This document shows positions 34,131-43,099 of a DNA stretch of 64,000 bases, piece by piece. Origin of the DNA: Kitasatospora sp. GAS204B. Its GTDB lineage: Bacteria; Actinomycetota; Actinomycetes; Streptomycetales; Streptomycetaceae. The position numbers and the translations under genes are program-made. A model generated the notes under the pieces. It had not been told where the DNA came from, did not search any database, and saw nothing but the letters and a program-made list of their open reading frames with translations. Location of the stretch: the NCBI RefSeq assembly GCF_029892155.1, contig NZ_JARZAG010000031.1:24208-88207 (forward strand), read 5' to 3'. The stretch's first letter is position 1. Every line of letters starts with the position of its first letter.

Positions 34131-34234
34131 GAAGGGCGCGGGGCTGGCTACGCTACCGGACGGTAGTCCTCGGCATCGTCCGGTTCGGACTCCCCCACCC
34201 TCCAACGCGCCTCTCACGTGAGGAACTCCACGGG

Positions 34235-35839
34235 ATGACCGACGTGCCCACCGACCAGTCGCTGGACCCGCACACCACCGCCGGCAAGCTCGCCGACCTG
34301 CGCCGCAGGATCGACGAGGCGGTGCACTCCGGCTCCGCCGCGGCGGTCGAGAAGCAGCACGCCAAGGGCAAGCTGACAGCCCGTGAGCGGGTGCTCGAAC
34401 TGCTCGACGAGGACTCCTTCGTGGAGTTCGACGAATTCGCCCGGCACCGCTCGACCAACTTCGGCCAGCAGAAGAACCGGCCGTACGGCGACGGCGTGGT
34501 CACCGGCTACGGCACCGTGGACGGCCGTCAGGTCGCCGTCTTCGCCCAGGACTTCACCGTCTTCGGCGGCTCGCTCGGCGAGGTGTTCGGCGAGAAGATC
34601 GTCAAGGTGATGGACTTCGCGCTGAAGACCGGCTGCCCGGTGATCGGCATCAACGACTCCGGCGGCGCCCGGATCCAGGAGGGCGTGGTCTCGCTCGGCC
34701 TGTACGGCGAGATCTTCCGCCGCAACGTGCACGCCTCCGGGGTGATCCCGCAGATCTCGCTGATCCTGGGCCCGTGCGCGGGCGGCGCGGTCTACTCGCC
34801 GGCGATCACCGACTTCGTGGTGATGGCGGACCAGACCTCGCACATGTTCATCACAGGGCCCGACGTGATCAAGACGGTGACCGGCGAGGACGTCGGCATG
34901 GAGGAGTTGGGCGGCGCCCGCTCGCACAACACCAAGTCCGGCAACGCGCACTACCTGGCCGCGGACGAGAAGGAGGCGATCGAGTACGTCAAGAGCCTGC
35001 TCTCGTACCTGCCCTCCAACAACCTGAGCGACCCGCCCGGCTTCCCCGAGGAAGCGGACCTCACGGTGACCGAGCAGGACCTCGAACTCGACACGCTCGT
35101 GCCGGACTCGGCGAACCAGCCGTACGACATGCACACCGTGATCGAGCACATCCTGGACGACGGCGAGTTCCTGGAGACCCAGCCGCTGTACGCCCGCAAC
35201 ATCATCACCGGCTTCGGCCGGGTCGAGGGCCAGCCGGTGGGCGTCGTCGGCAACCAGCCGCTGGACCTGGCCGGCTGCCTGGACATCGCGGCCAGCGAGA
35301 AGGCCGCGCGCTTCGTGCGGACCTGCGACAGCTTCAACATCCCGGTGCTCACCTTCGTGGACGTGCCCGGCTTCCTGCCGGGCACCGGCCAGGAGTGGGA
35401 CGGCATCATCCGGCGCGGCGCCAAGCTGATCTACGCCTACGCCGAGGCCACCGTGCCGCTGATCACCGTGATCACCCGCAAGGCCTTCGGCGGCGCCTAC
35501 GACGTGATGGGTTCCAAGCACCTGGGCGCCGACCTCAACCTGGCCTGGCCCACCGCGCAGATCGCCGTGATGGGCGCCCAGGGCGCGGCCAACATCGTCT
35601 ACCGGCGCGAGCTGGCCGACGCCGCGGCCGCCGGCGCCGACGTGGACGCCCGCCGGGCCGAGCTGGTCGCCGAGTACGAGGACACCCTGCTCAACCCGTA
35701 CCTCGCCGCCGAGCGCGGCTACGTGGACGCGGTGGTCGCGCCCTCCGAGACCCGCCGGCACATCGTGCGCGGGCTGCGGGCGCTGCGCGGCAAGCGCGAG
35801 GTGCTGCCGCCCAAGAAGCACGGGAACATCCCTCTGTAG
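34235..35839 (+). CDS. pccB: acyl-CoA carboxylase beta subunit (carboxyltransferase)
   Basis: A 534-residue carboxyltransferase of the propionyl/acetyl-CoA carboxylase complex, providing methylmalonyl- or malonyl-CoA. It has two crotonase folds. The N-terminal half contains GKLTARERVLELLDEDSFVE and acyl-CoA oxyanion residues in SGGARIQEGVVSLGLYGEIF and GPCAGGAVYSPAITDFVVM. The C-terminal half has FVDVPGFLPGTGQEWDGIIR, RKAFGGAYDVMGSKHLGADL and QIAVMGAQGAANIVYRREL. The specificity residue near the DFV position is Asp (AITDF), the usual propionyl-CoA type. The ATG follows an AGGAA. The epsilon subunit is next. Confidence 0.93.
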   Translation: MTDVPTDQSLDPHTTAGKLADLRRRIDEAVHSGSAAAVEKQHAKGKLTARERVLELLDEDSFVEFDEFARHRSTNFGQQKNRPYGDGVVTGYGTVDGRQVAVFAQDFTVFGGSLGEVFGEKIVKVMDFALKTGCPVIGINDSGGARIQEGVVSLGLYGEIFRRNVHASGVIPQISLILGPCAGGAVYSPAITDFVVMADQTSHMFITGPDVIKTVTGEDVGMEELGGARSHNTKSGNAHYLAADEKEAIEYVKSLLSYLPSNNLSDPPGFPEEADLTVTEQDLELDTLVPDSANQPYDMHTVIEHILDDGEFLETQPLYARNIITGFGRVEGQPVGVVGNQPLDLAGCLDIAASEKAARFVRTCDSFNIPVLTFVDVPGFLPGTGQEWDGIIRRGAKLIYAYAEATVPLITVITRKAFGGAYDVMGSKHLGADLNLAWPTAQIAVMGAQGAANIVYRRELADAAAAGADVDARRAELVAEYEDTLLNPYLAAERGYVDAVVAPSETRRHIVRGLRALRGKREVLPPKKHGNIPL

Positions 35840-35972
35840 GGCTCGCCCCACCTCCCCGCCGAGCGACTGGGCTGCGACGCAGCGGAGGGTGGGGGTGGCC
35901 GAGGAACGAGGCCGCACCCGCCCGCAGCGCAGGAGCAGCCCACCAAGCGGCCCTGTGAACGGAAAGGACCCG

Positions 35973-36197
35973 ATGATGCCCCCCATCCAGGTGCTGCACG
36001 GGCAGCCGACCCCCGAGGAGCTGGCCACCGTCCTGGCGGTGGTCCAAGCCCGGGCCGCCGCCGGCGCGGCCGCCGCCGAGGCGGCGCGTCGCTCGGCGAG
36101 CGGCCCGGCCTCCCCGTGGACCGACCCCGCCCGGCGCGTCCGCGCCACCCCCCGCCCCGGCGCCCACGCCTGGCGGACCTCCGGTTGGGCCCACTGA
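35973..36197 (+). CDS. acyl-CoA carboxylase epsilon subunit
   Basis: A 74-residue protein beginning MMPPIQVLHGQPTPEELATV, matching actinobacterial AccE/PccE subunits. These start with a short strand, an EELA-containing helix (VLAVVQARAAAG) and end with a Trp-containing basic tail (SPWTDPARRV, then AHAWRTSGWAH). It is thought to hold the alpha and beta subunits together. AAAGGA lies 5 bases before the first ATG; an adjacent ATG and an upstream GTG at 35955 are alternative starts. It is encoded 133 bases after the beta-subunit stop. Confidence 0.85.
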   Translation: MMPPIQVLHGQPTPEELATVLAVVQARAAAGAAAAEAARRSASGPASPWTDPARRVRATPRPGAHAWRTSGWAH

Positions 36198-36245
36198 CCG
36201 ACCGGCCGGCGTAGGGCCGCGCTCCGCTGCCCTACGCTGGCCCGC

Positions 36246-36845
36246 ATGACCGATCGCCGTACCCTCGTGCTCGCCTCCGCCTCCCCCGCCCGGCTCGGGC
36301 TGCTCCGCCAGGCCGGGTTGGACCCCCGGGTGATCGTCAGCGGAGTGGACGAGGACGCGCTGAGCGCCGCCACCCCCGCCGAGCTGGCCCTGGTGCTCGC
36401 CGAGGCCAAGGCCGCCGCGGTGGCCGCCGACCTGACCGAGGGCGAGCTGGTGATCGGCTGCGACTCGGTCCTCGAACTCGACGGGCAGGCGCTCGGCAAG
36501 CCCGCCGACGCCGCCGACGCGCTGGCCCGCTGGCGCTCGATGCGCGGGCGCAGCGGCGTGCTGCGGACCGGGCACTGCGTGATCGACTCCGCGAACGGCC
36601 GCCAGGTGTCGGCCACCGCCTCCACCACCGTGCACTTCGCCGAGCCCGACGACGCCGAGCTCGAGGCCTACGTGGCCAGCGGCGAACCGCTGCACGTGGC
36701 CGGGGCGTTCACCCTGGACGGGCGCTCGGCCCCGTTCGTCCGCGGGATCGAGGGCGACCACGGCAACGTGATCGGCCTGTCGCTGCCGCTGCTGCGCACC
36801 CTGCTGGCCGATCTAGGGGTGCGGATCACCGATCTCTGGGGTTGA
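36246..36845 (+). CDS. maf: Maf family nucleotide pyrophosphatase
   Basis: A 199-residue Maf/Ham1-like house-cleaning pyrophosphatase that hydrolyses dTTP, UTP or modified nucleotides. The N-terminal signature is LVLASASPARLGLLRQAGLD. IGCDSVLELDGQALGKPADA carries the catalytic Asp, and GRSGVLRTGHCVIDSANG and HVAGAFTLDGRSAPFVRGIE complete the active site. The final VIGLSLPLLRTLL is typical. It lies between the carboxylase subunit genes, as in other streptomycetes. Confidence 0.93.
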   Translation: MTDRRTLVLASASPARLGLLRQAGLDPRVIVSGVDEDALSAATPAELALVLAEAKAAAVAADLTEGELVIGCDSVLELDGQALGKPADAADALARWRSMRGRSGVLRTGHCVIDSANGRQVSATASTTVHFAEPDDAELEAYVASGEPLHVAGAFTLDGRSAPFVRGIEGDHGNVIGLSLPLLRTLLADLGVRITDLWG

Positions 36846-36911
36846 ACCATGGGCCCCTACGCCACCGCGCCGCTAGGCTGGCGCCGCCAGTCAAGGGGGA
36901 GGTCGGTGGCG

Positions 36912-37667
36912 ATGACGGACCAGCTGTTGAACATCATGATCGGCCTGCTCACCAGCGCGATCGGCGCCGGCCTCGGCTGGCTGGCCCAGTCGCTGCGCCG
37001 CCGCCGGCGGACCGAGCGGCGCCGGGCCTTCTTCGGCATGCCCGCGGGCACCGACTGCCTGCTGGTGGTCAACCGGCAGGCCAGCGCGAAGACGACCAGT
37101 GTGCACCGCGACGACGTCTCCGCGCTGATGGAGCTGGCCGTACTGGTGAACTCCTGCGGTGCCCGACCGCAGATCATGGCGCACGACGAGGTCCGCCAAG
37201 GCCTCGGCGACAAGGCCGAGTTCTGTGTCGGCGGCCCGAGCAGCAACGACCGGACGGCGGCGCACCTGGGCTGGCGACTGCCGGGCGTGCGCTTCGACCA
37301 CGAGCGGGACGGCGCCGGGGCTGCGAACCACACGATCGTGGTCGGCGAGCAGGAGTTCCACCTGGTTCACGACAGCCGGGACGCCCCCGGCTGGAGCTAC
37401 GCCCTGCTGGCCAGGCTCGACCCGGGCGGCGGCGGTCGGCCGGTCTTCCTGATATCCGGTCAGGTCGCCATCGCCAACCACGCCGCGGTCCGCTATCTGG
37501 TCTCGCACGAGCGGCAGTTGACCCGGCGCCACGGCGCGCACGGGACCTTCGCACTGATCCTTCGGGTGGTCAACCCGACCAGCTACGGCCCGGACGTGGT
37601 CGAGCAGTTCGCCGACGTCACCAGCGCCGCCGCGGCGCCGGCCGCCGGCAGCGGGAGCGCCGGATGA
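36912..37667 (+). CDS. membrane-anchored protein of unknown function
   Basis: A 251-residue protein. One N-terminal membrane helix (LLNIMIGLLTSAIGAGLGWL) is followed by a strongly basic stop-transfer RRRRRTERRR, so the bulk (residues 40-251) should be cytoplasmic. That domain has alternating strands and glycine turns: GTDCLLVVNRQASAKTTSVH, FCVGGPSSNDRTAAHL, and VFLISGQVAIANHAAVRYLV. GGPSSND looks like a nucleotide or phosphate-binding loop, but I do not recognise the family. GGGGGAGG precedes the ATG by 9 bases. It sits between maf and the carboxylase alpha gene. Confidence 0.7.
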   Translation: MTDQLLNIMIGLLTSAIGAGLGWLAQSLRRRRRTERRRAFFGMPAGTDCLLVVNRQASAKTTSVHRDDVSALMELAVLVNSCGARPQIMAHDEVRQGLGDKAEFCVGGPSSNDRTAAHLGWRLPGVRFDHERDGAGAANHTIVVGEQEFHLVHDSRDAPGWSYALLARLDPGGGGRPVFLISGQVAIANHAAVRYLVSHERQLTRRHGAHGTFALILRVVNPTSYGPDVVEQFADVTSAAAAPAAGSGSAG

Positions 37668-37892
37668 CCCCGCCCTGTGGTGAACGCCACGGCCCCGCCG
37701 GCCGGCCGCCCGGGCGGTCGAGACTCCCGCTAGCAACCGGGCGTACCGTTGCCACCTGCGGCCCTCCCGCTCCGTGCGCACATGATCACGATGTGCGTCA
37801 CGCTCCGTGTGGGCAAGCTCACCACCAGGGGCTACTCGCCGGTACCACCTCCTGATCCCTAAACTCCATCGAGGTTCAAGAAGGGAGCCACA

Positions 37893-39668
37893 GTGCGCAA
37901 GGTGCTCATCGCCAACCGCGGAGAAATCGCCGTCCGCGTCGCCAGGGCCTGCTCGGATGCTGGAATCGCCAGTGTCGCCGTCTACGCCGAGCCCGACCGG
38001 GACGCGCTGCACGTCCGCGCGGCCGACGAGGCCTACGCTCTCGGCGGCGACACCCCCGCGACCAGCTACCTGGACATCGCCAAGGTCCTCAAGGCCGCCG
38101 CGGACTCGGGTGCGGACGCCATCCACCCCGGCTACGGCTTCCTGTCGGAGAACGCCGACTTCGCCCAGGCCGTCATCGACGCCGGGCTGACCTGGATCGG
38201 CCCGCCGCCGCAGGCCATCCGCGACCTCGGCGACAAGGTCACCGCCCGGCACGTCGCCCAGCGCGCCGGCGCGCCGCTGGTGGCCGGCACCCCGGACCCG
38301 GTCGCCGGGCCCGACGAGGTCATCGCCTTCGCGACCGAGCACGGCCTGCCGGTCGCCATCAAGGCGGCCTTCGGCGGCGGCGGGCGCGGCCTCAAGGTCG
38401 CCCGCACGCTGGAGGAGATCCCGGAGCTGTTCGAGTCCGCGGTCCGCGAGGCCGTCGCCGCCTTCGGGCGCGGCGAGTGCTTCGTCGAGCGCTACCTGGA
38501 CAACCCGCGGCACGTCGAGACCCAGTGCCTGGCCGACCAGCACGGCAACGTGGTGGTCGTCTCCACCCGTGACTGCTCGCTGCAGCGCCGTCACCAGAAG
38601 CTGGTCGAGGAGGCGCCCGCGCCGTTCCTGACCGAGGAGCAGAACGCCGAGCTGTACCGGGCGTCCAAGGCGATCCTGCGCGAGGCCGGCTATGTCGGCG
38701 CCGGGACCTGCGAGTTCCTGGTCGCCCAGGACGGGCTGATCTCCTTCCTGGAGGTCAACACCCGCCTGCAGGTCGAGCACCCGGTGACCGAGGAGGTCAC
38801 CGGCATCGACCTGGTCCGCGAGATGTTCCGGATCGCCGACGGCGAGGAACTCGGCTACGACGACCCCGCCATCCGCGCGCACTCCTTCGAGTTCCGGATC
38901 AACGGCGAGGACCCGGGCCGCGGCTTCCTGCCCGCGCCCGGCACGGTGACGCTCTTCGCGCCGCCGTCGGGCCCCGGCGTGCGGCTGGACGCGGGCGTGG
39001 AGACCGGCTCGGTGATCGGCCCCGCCTGGGACTCGCTGCTCGCCAAGCTGATCGTCACCGGCCGCGACCGCAAGCAGGCCCTGGAGCGGGCCAAGCGCGC
39101 GCTGGCCGAGTTCAAGGTCGAGGGCATGGCCACCGCCATCCCGTTCCACCAGGCGGTCGTCGCCGACCCGGCGTTCGCGCCGGAGACGCACGGCTCCGAG
39201 GGCCCGTTCAGCATCTACACCCGCTGGATCGAGACCGAGTTCGACAACACCATCCCGCCGTTCACCGGCGGCGCGGCCGAGGGCGAGGAGCCGGACGGCC
39301 GGGAGACCGTGGTGGTCGAGGTCGGCGGCAAGCGGATCGAGGTCTCGCTGCCCGCCTCGCTGGGCGTCGGCTCCGCGCCGGCCGCCGGTGCGGCCACCGC
39401 GGGCAAGGCCAAGCGCCGGGTGGGCAGCAAGAAGGCCGGCGCCGCGGTCAGCGGTGACACCCTCGCCTCGCCGATGCAGGGCACCATCGTCAAGGTCGCC
39501 GTGACGGAGGGTCAGCAGGTCGCCGAAGGCGAGCTGATCGTCGTCCTGGAGGCCATGAAGATGGAGCAGCCGCTCAACGCCCACAAGGCCGGCACCATCG
39601 TCGGCCTCAAGGCCGAGGTCGGCGCGAGCGTCAGCAGCGGCGCCGCCCTCTGCGAGATCAAGGACTGA
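37893..39668 (+). CDS. acyl-CoA carboxylase alpha subunit (biotin carboxylase plus BCCP)
   Basis: A 591-residue protein with a biotin carboxylase domain (residues 1-450: KVLIANRGEIAVRVARACSD, HPGYGFLSENADFAQ, ATP-grasp loop AFGGGGRGLKVARTLEE, LEVNTRLQVEHPVTEEVTGI), an Ala/Lys linker, and a C-terminal biotinyl domain with the EAMKMEQPL biotin site, whose Lys is modified by the BirA encoded nearby. It carboxylates biotin for the beta subunit. The start is GTG with AAGGGAG 6 bases upstream. It corresponds to AccA2-type subunits shared by acetyl- and propionyl-CoA carboxylases. Confidence 0.95.
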   Translation: MRKVLIANRGEIAVRVARACSDAGIASVAVYAEPDRDALHVRAADEAYALGGDTPATSYLDIAKVLKAAADSGADAIHPGYGFLSENADFAQAVIDAGLTWIGPPPQAIRDLGDKVTARHVAQRAGAPLVAGTPDPVAGPDEVIAFATEHGLPVAIKAAFGGGGRGLKVARTLEEIPELFESAVREAVAAFGRGECFVERYLDNPRHVETQCLADQHGNVVVVSTRDCSLQRRHQKLVEEAPAPFLTEEQNAELYRASKAILREAGYVGAGTCEFLVAQDGLISFLEVNTRLQVEHPVTEEVTGIDLVREMFRIADGEELGYDDPAIRAHSFEFRINGEDPGRGFLPAPGTVTLFAPPSGPGVRLDAGVETGSVIGPAWDSLLAKLIVTGRDRKQALERAKRALAEFKVEGMATAIPFHQAVVADPAFAPETHGSEGPFSIYTRWIETEFDNTIPPFTGGAAEGEEPDGRETVVVEVGGKRIEVSLPASLGVGSAPAAGAATAGKAKRRVGSKKAGAAVSGDTLASPMQGTIVKVAVTEGQQVAEGELIVVLEAMKMEQPLNAHKAGTIVGLKAEVGASVSSGAALCEIKD

Positions 39669-39732
39669 CCGGGATCAAGGACTGACCCGGAGCGCCGTCG
39701 CGGACTGACCGAGCGTCGGTCCGCGGCGCCTC

Positions 39733-39767
39733 GTGGCCCGCTGGTTGCTCGTCAACCGGCGGGCCAC
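39733..39767. terminator. terminator between carboxylase alpha and DeoR genes
   Basis: GTGGCCCGCTGGTTG (39733-39747), loop CTCGT, and CAACCGGCGGGCCAC (39753-39767) form a 15-bp stem with one G-U pair, between convergent genes. Confidence 0.8.
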
Positions 39768-39774
39768 ACCGCGT

Positions 39775-40734
39775 TCACGGCCGCCCGGCGGCCAGCGGCC
39801 GGAAGGCGTGCGTCCCAGGCCGGCGCTGACCGGGCAGCGGGGCCGCGGCGGGCTGCGGCACACCGGGAACCCGGCGGGCCACCCCTGGCGGTGGCGGCTG
39901 CGGGTGCCGGTCGGGCCCCGGAGCGGGGTGGCCCGGTGGCTCGGCGGCCAGCCCCAGCGGGGCGATCGAGATCTGCACCCCGCAGTCGGCCAACGCGTCC
40001 AGCTCGCGGGCGGTCGGGTCGTGGCCCGCCGCGTGCTCGTCGGTGACCAGGCGGGTGATCGCATCCGTCGGCACGGTCTGGAACATGGTGTCGGTGCCCA
40101 GCTTGGTGTGGTCGGCCAGCACGATCACCTCCGCGGCCGACTGCACCAGCGCCCGGTCCACGCTCGCCGAGAGCATGTTGGTGGTGGAGAGCCCGCGCTC
40201 GGCGGTCAGGCCACTGCCGGAGATGAAGGCCTTGGAGACCCGCAAGCCGTGCAGCGACTGCTCGGCGCCGCTGCCGACCAGAGCGTAGTTGGACCCGCGC
40301 AGCGTGCCGCCGGTCATCACCACCTCCACCCGGTTGGCGTGCGCGAGCGCCTGGGCGACCAGCAACGAGTTGGTCACCACCGTCAGGCCCGGGACCCGGG
40401 CCAGGCGGCGGGCCAGCTCCTGGGTGGTGGTACCGGCGCCGATCACCACCGCGTCGCCCTCGTCGACGAGCGTGGCCGCGAGGTCCGCGATCGCGCTCTT
40501 CTCGGCGGCGGCGAGGTGGGTCTTCTGCGGGTAGCCGGGTTCACGGCTGAAGCCTCCGGGGAGCACCGCGCCGCCGTGCCGGCGGTCGAGCAGCCCTTCG
40601 GCCTCCAGCGCCCGGACGTCCCGGCGGACGGTGACTTCGGAGGTCTGGACGACACGGGCCAACTCGCGGAGCGACACGGCTCCGTTGGCCCGCACCATTT
40701 CGAGGATCAACTGGCGACGTTCTGCAGCAAACAC
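39775..40734 (-). CDS. DeoR family transcriptional regulator
   Basis: A 319-residue repressor-type protein. The N-terminal winged helix is classic DeoR (AAERRQLILEMVRANGAVSL, then VTVRRDVRALEAEGLLDRRH, and GGAVLPGG). A DeoR C-terminal phosphosugar-sensing domain follows (AVVIGAGTTTQELARRLARV, VVTNSLLVAQALAHANRVEV, ISGSGLTAERGLSTTN, and IVLADHTKLGTD). After ISIAPLG, where homologs normally stop at about 255-265 residues, a Pro/Arg-rich tail of about 50 residues follows and may come from loss of the original stop. Nearby nucleoside genes are possible targets. Confidence 0.9.
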   Translation of the reverse strand: MFAAERRQLILEMVRANGAVSLRELARVVQTSEVTVRRDVRALEAEGLLDRRHGGAVLPGGFSREPGYPQKTHLAAAEKSAIADLAATLVDEGDAVVIGAGTTTQELARRLARVPGLTVVTNSLLVAQALAHANRVEVVMTGGTLRGSNYALVGSGAEQSLHGLRVSKAFISGSGLTAERGLSTTNMLSASVDRALVQSAAEVIVLADHTKLGTDTMFQTVPTDAITRLVTDEHAAGHDPTARELDALADCGVQISIAPLGLAAEPPGHPAPGPDRHPQPPPPGVARRVPGVPQPAAAPLPGQRRPGTHAFRPLAAGRP

Positions 40735-40896
40735 AGAACCGACGGTAACCCCCCTGACCGTCCGCTTTCAGGCGTTTGCCGCTAGTAACAGGAACTACTC
40801 ACCTTCCAGCGGCGCATGACCGTACAATTCGCGCCGCCGCACCCCCGCGCACCCTCCGCCGTCAGGACGAAGCGCCCGCGCATACGGGTGAGCAGG

Positions 40897-42351
40897 TCAG
40901 GATTCGCTCTCCGCCCGCTTACGGATGTGCAGCTGGCGGGCCGCCTCGGCGGTGGAACCGGAGAGCGAGGGGTAGACCGTGAAGGCGCCCGCGACCTGCT
41001 CGACCGTCAAGTTGTTGTCCACCGCGAGCGAGATCGAGTGAATCAGCTCGCTCGCGCGCGGCGCGACCACCACGCCGCCCACCACGATGCCGGTGCCCGG
41101 GCGGCAGAAGAGCTTCACGAAGCCGTCCCGGATGCCCTGCATCTTGGCCCGCGGGTTGCCGCGCAGCGGCAGCTTGATCTCGACGGCGTCCATCTTTCCG
41201 CAGGAGACGTCCGCGGCGGTGTAGCCGACGGTGGCGATCTCCGGGTCGGTGAAGATGTTGGAGGCGATGGTCTTCAGGTTCAGCGGCTGCACCGCGTCGC
41301 CCAGCGCGTGGTACATCGCGATCCGGCCCTGCATCGCGGCCACCGAGGCGAGCATGAAGACGCCGGTGCAGTCGCCGGCCGCGTAGACGCCGGGGGCGCT
41401 GGTGCGCGAGACCCGGTCCACCACGATCTGGCCCCAGTCGTTGAGCTTGACCCCGGCCTCCTCCAGGCCCATGCCCGCGGTGTTGGGGATCGCGCCGATC
41501 GCGATCAGGCAGTGCGTGCCGGTGATCACCCGGCCGTCCGACAGGGTCACCTCGACCCGGTCGCCGACCCGCTTGGCGCTCTCGGCGCGCAGCCGGCTCA
41601 TCACGTTCATGCCGCGGCGGCGGAAGACCTCCTCCAGCACCTCGGCGGCGTCCGGGTCCTCGCCCGGCAGCACCCGGTCACGGCTGGAGACCAGGGTGAC
41701 CTTGGAGCCCAGCGCCTGGTAGGCACCGGCGAACTCGGCGCCGGTGACGCCGGAGCCGACCACGATCAGCTCGCGGGGGAGCTCCTCCAGGTCGTAGACC
41801 TGCTTCCAGTTCAGGATCCGCTCGCCGTCGGGACGGGCGTCCGGCGCCTCCCTGGGGTGCACGCCGCTGGCGACCAGCACCGCGTCGGCGCGCAGCGACT
41901 GGGTGCTGCCGCCGACGGCCTCCACGAGCACCTCGCGCGAGCCGTCGGCGGCCTGGCCGCCGGAGCCGAGCCGGCCCTTGCCGCGCAGCACGGTGACGCC
42001 GGCCCGGGTGACCGACTGGGTGATGTCGTGCGACTGGGCGATCGCCAGCCGCTTGACCCGTCGGTTGACCTTGCCGAGGTCGACGCTGATCGCCCGCTCG
42101 CCGCCCTCCCCCTCCGGGCGGTCGCAGGCGAGCCTGATGCCGAGCTCCTGGTAGGAGGCGTCGAAGCCGGTCATCACCTCGGCGGTCGCGATCAGCGTCT
42201 TGGACGGTACGCAGTCCGTCAGCACCGCCGCCCCACCCAGACCGTCGCGGTCGACGACGGTCACCTCCGCGCCGAGCTGGGCCGCCACCAGGGCCGCCTC
42301 GTATCCGCCGGGTCCGCCACCGATGATCACGATCCGAGTCACGTGCACCAT
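40897..42351 (-). CDS. LpdA-like flavoprotein (NAD(P)H quinone reductase type)
   Basis: A 484-residue member of the pyridine nucleotide-disulfide oxidoreductase family. FAD binding is by VTRIVIIGGGPGGYEAALVA. The second dinucleotide motif is IVVGSGVTGAEFAGAYQALG. The redox segment reads GGAAVLTDCVPSK, so the first of the two active-site cysteines is replaced by Ala and no disulfide can form. The same loss is known in mycobacterial LpdA (Rv3303c), an NAD(P)H:quinone reductase, so this is not a true lipoamide dehydrogenase. The C-terminal dimer domain lacks the usual HAHPT. I chose the ATG at 42351; a GTG at 42342 is also possible. Confidence 0.9.
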   Translation of the reverse strand: MVHVTRIVIIGGGPGGYEAALVAAQLGAEVTVVDRDGLGGAAVLTDCVPSKTLIATAEVMTGFDASYQELGIRLACDRPEGEGGERAISVDLGKVNRRVKRLAIAQSHDITQSVTRAGVTVLRGKGRLGSGGQAADGSREVLVEAVGGSTQSLRADAVLVASGVHPREAPDARPDGERILNWKQVYDLEELPRELIVVGSGVTGAEFAGAYQALGSKVTLVSSRDRVLPGEDPDAAEVLEEVFRRRGMNVMSRLRAESAKRVGDRVEVTLSDGRVITGTHCLIAIGAIPNTAGMGLEEAGVKLNDWGQIVVDRVSRTSAPGVYAAGDCTGVFMLASVAAMQGRIAMYHALGDAVQPLNLKTIASNIFTDPEIATVGYTAADVSCGKMDAVEIKLPLRGNPRAKMQGIRDGFVKLFCRPGTGIVVGGVVVAPRASELIHSISLAVDNNLTVEQVAGAFTVYPSLSGSTAEAARQLHIRKRAESES

Positions 42352-42476
42352 TGTCCCGCACACCGAGTTCGAAGCGAGCACCGGCCCGTTGAATTGTCCG
42401 GATCACCGAACGGCCGCTCGAGCCGCCGGGCCCACCCGGCCTTGATCGGTTGACCAACTCCCGTAGGCTGACGCCC

Positions 42477-42914
42477 ATGTCGCTCTACGCCGCGTACGCC
42501 ACTAATCTCGACGCCCGGCAGATGAGCCGGCGCGCACCGCACTCCCCGCTGCGCGGGACCGGCTGGTTGGACGGCTGGCGGCTGACCTTCGGCGGCGAGC
42601 AGCTCGGCTGGGAAGGCTCGCTGGCCACCGTGGTCGAGGACGAGAAGGAGCAGGTCTTCGTCTCGCTCTACGACGTGGCGCCGATGGACGAGGAGGGCCT
42701 GGACCGCTGGGAGGGCCTGCAACTCGGCATCTACCGCAAGATCCGGCTGCGCGCGCACACCCTGGACGGGGAGGTGCCGGTCTGGACCTACGTGCTGAAC
42801 GACTACGAGGGCGGGCTGCCGGCCGCCCGCTACCTCGGGCTGATCGCGGACGCGGCGGAGAGCGCGGGCGCGCCGGCCGACTACGTGCTGGATCTGCGGC
42901 GCCGACCCTGCTGA
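42477..42914 (+). CDS. gamma-glutamylcyclotransferase-like (GGCT/AIG2) protein
   Basis: A 145-residue protein of the GGCT fold. MSLYAAYATNLDARQMSRRA carries the Y-x-(S/T)-N motif that binds the gamma-glutamyl group, and RGTGWLDGWRLTFGG is the following strand-turn. The candidate acid Glu is in VEDEKEQVFVSLYDV or DEEGLDRWEGL. WTYVLNDYEGGLPAARYLGL fits the family end. The substrate is unknown. It is divergent from the LpdA-like gene and transcribed toward the nucleoside genes. Confidence 0.82.
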   Translation: MSLYAAYATNLDARQMSRRAPHSPLRGTGWLDGWRLTFGGEQLGWEGSLATVVEDEKEQVFVSLYDVAPMDEEGLDRWEGLQLGIYRKIRLRAHTLDGEVPVWTYVLNDYEGGLPAARYLGLIADAAESAGAPADYVLDLRRRPC

Positions 42915-43058
42915 CGGTGCGGCCCGGACACGCGTGAACCCCTGCCGCAGGTAAAGCCCGGCAGCCACTGGCGGATCCTCCGAAACAGGGTGCCGCGAAC
43001 CGGCCGTGGCCAGTGTTTTCAGGTCAACCTGGTAACGATCCGGCATGGCGACGCGGGT

Positions 43059-43078
43059 ATGTCTACGCGCGTAGGCAT
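43059..43078. promoter_or_regulatory. palindrome upstream of purine nucleoside phosphorylase gene
   Basis: ATGTCTACGCGCGTAGGCAT: 20 bp, a perfect 12-bp core CTACGCGCGTAG with outer ATG/CAT arms and one mismatched pair. It lies 22-41 bases before the GTG start, just upstream of a TATCCT -10-like hexamer (43087-43092), in a good place to block transcription. Confidence 0.55.
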
Positions 43079-43099
43079 TTGTTGACTATCCTCAGTCCT

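Noticed and set aside
36891..39584. An 897-codon open frame on the minus strand opposite maf and the carboxylase alpha gene
   Set aside because: Shadow frame of high-GC coding DNA; it spans two real plus-strand genes and their intergenic gaps.
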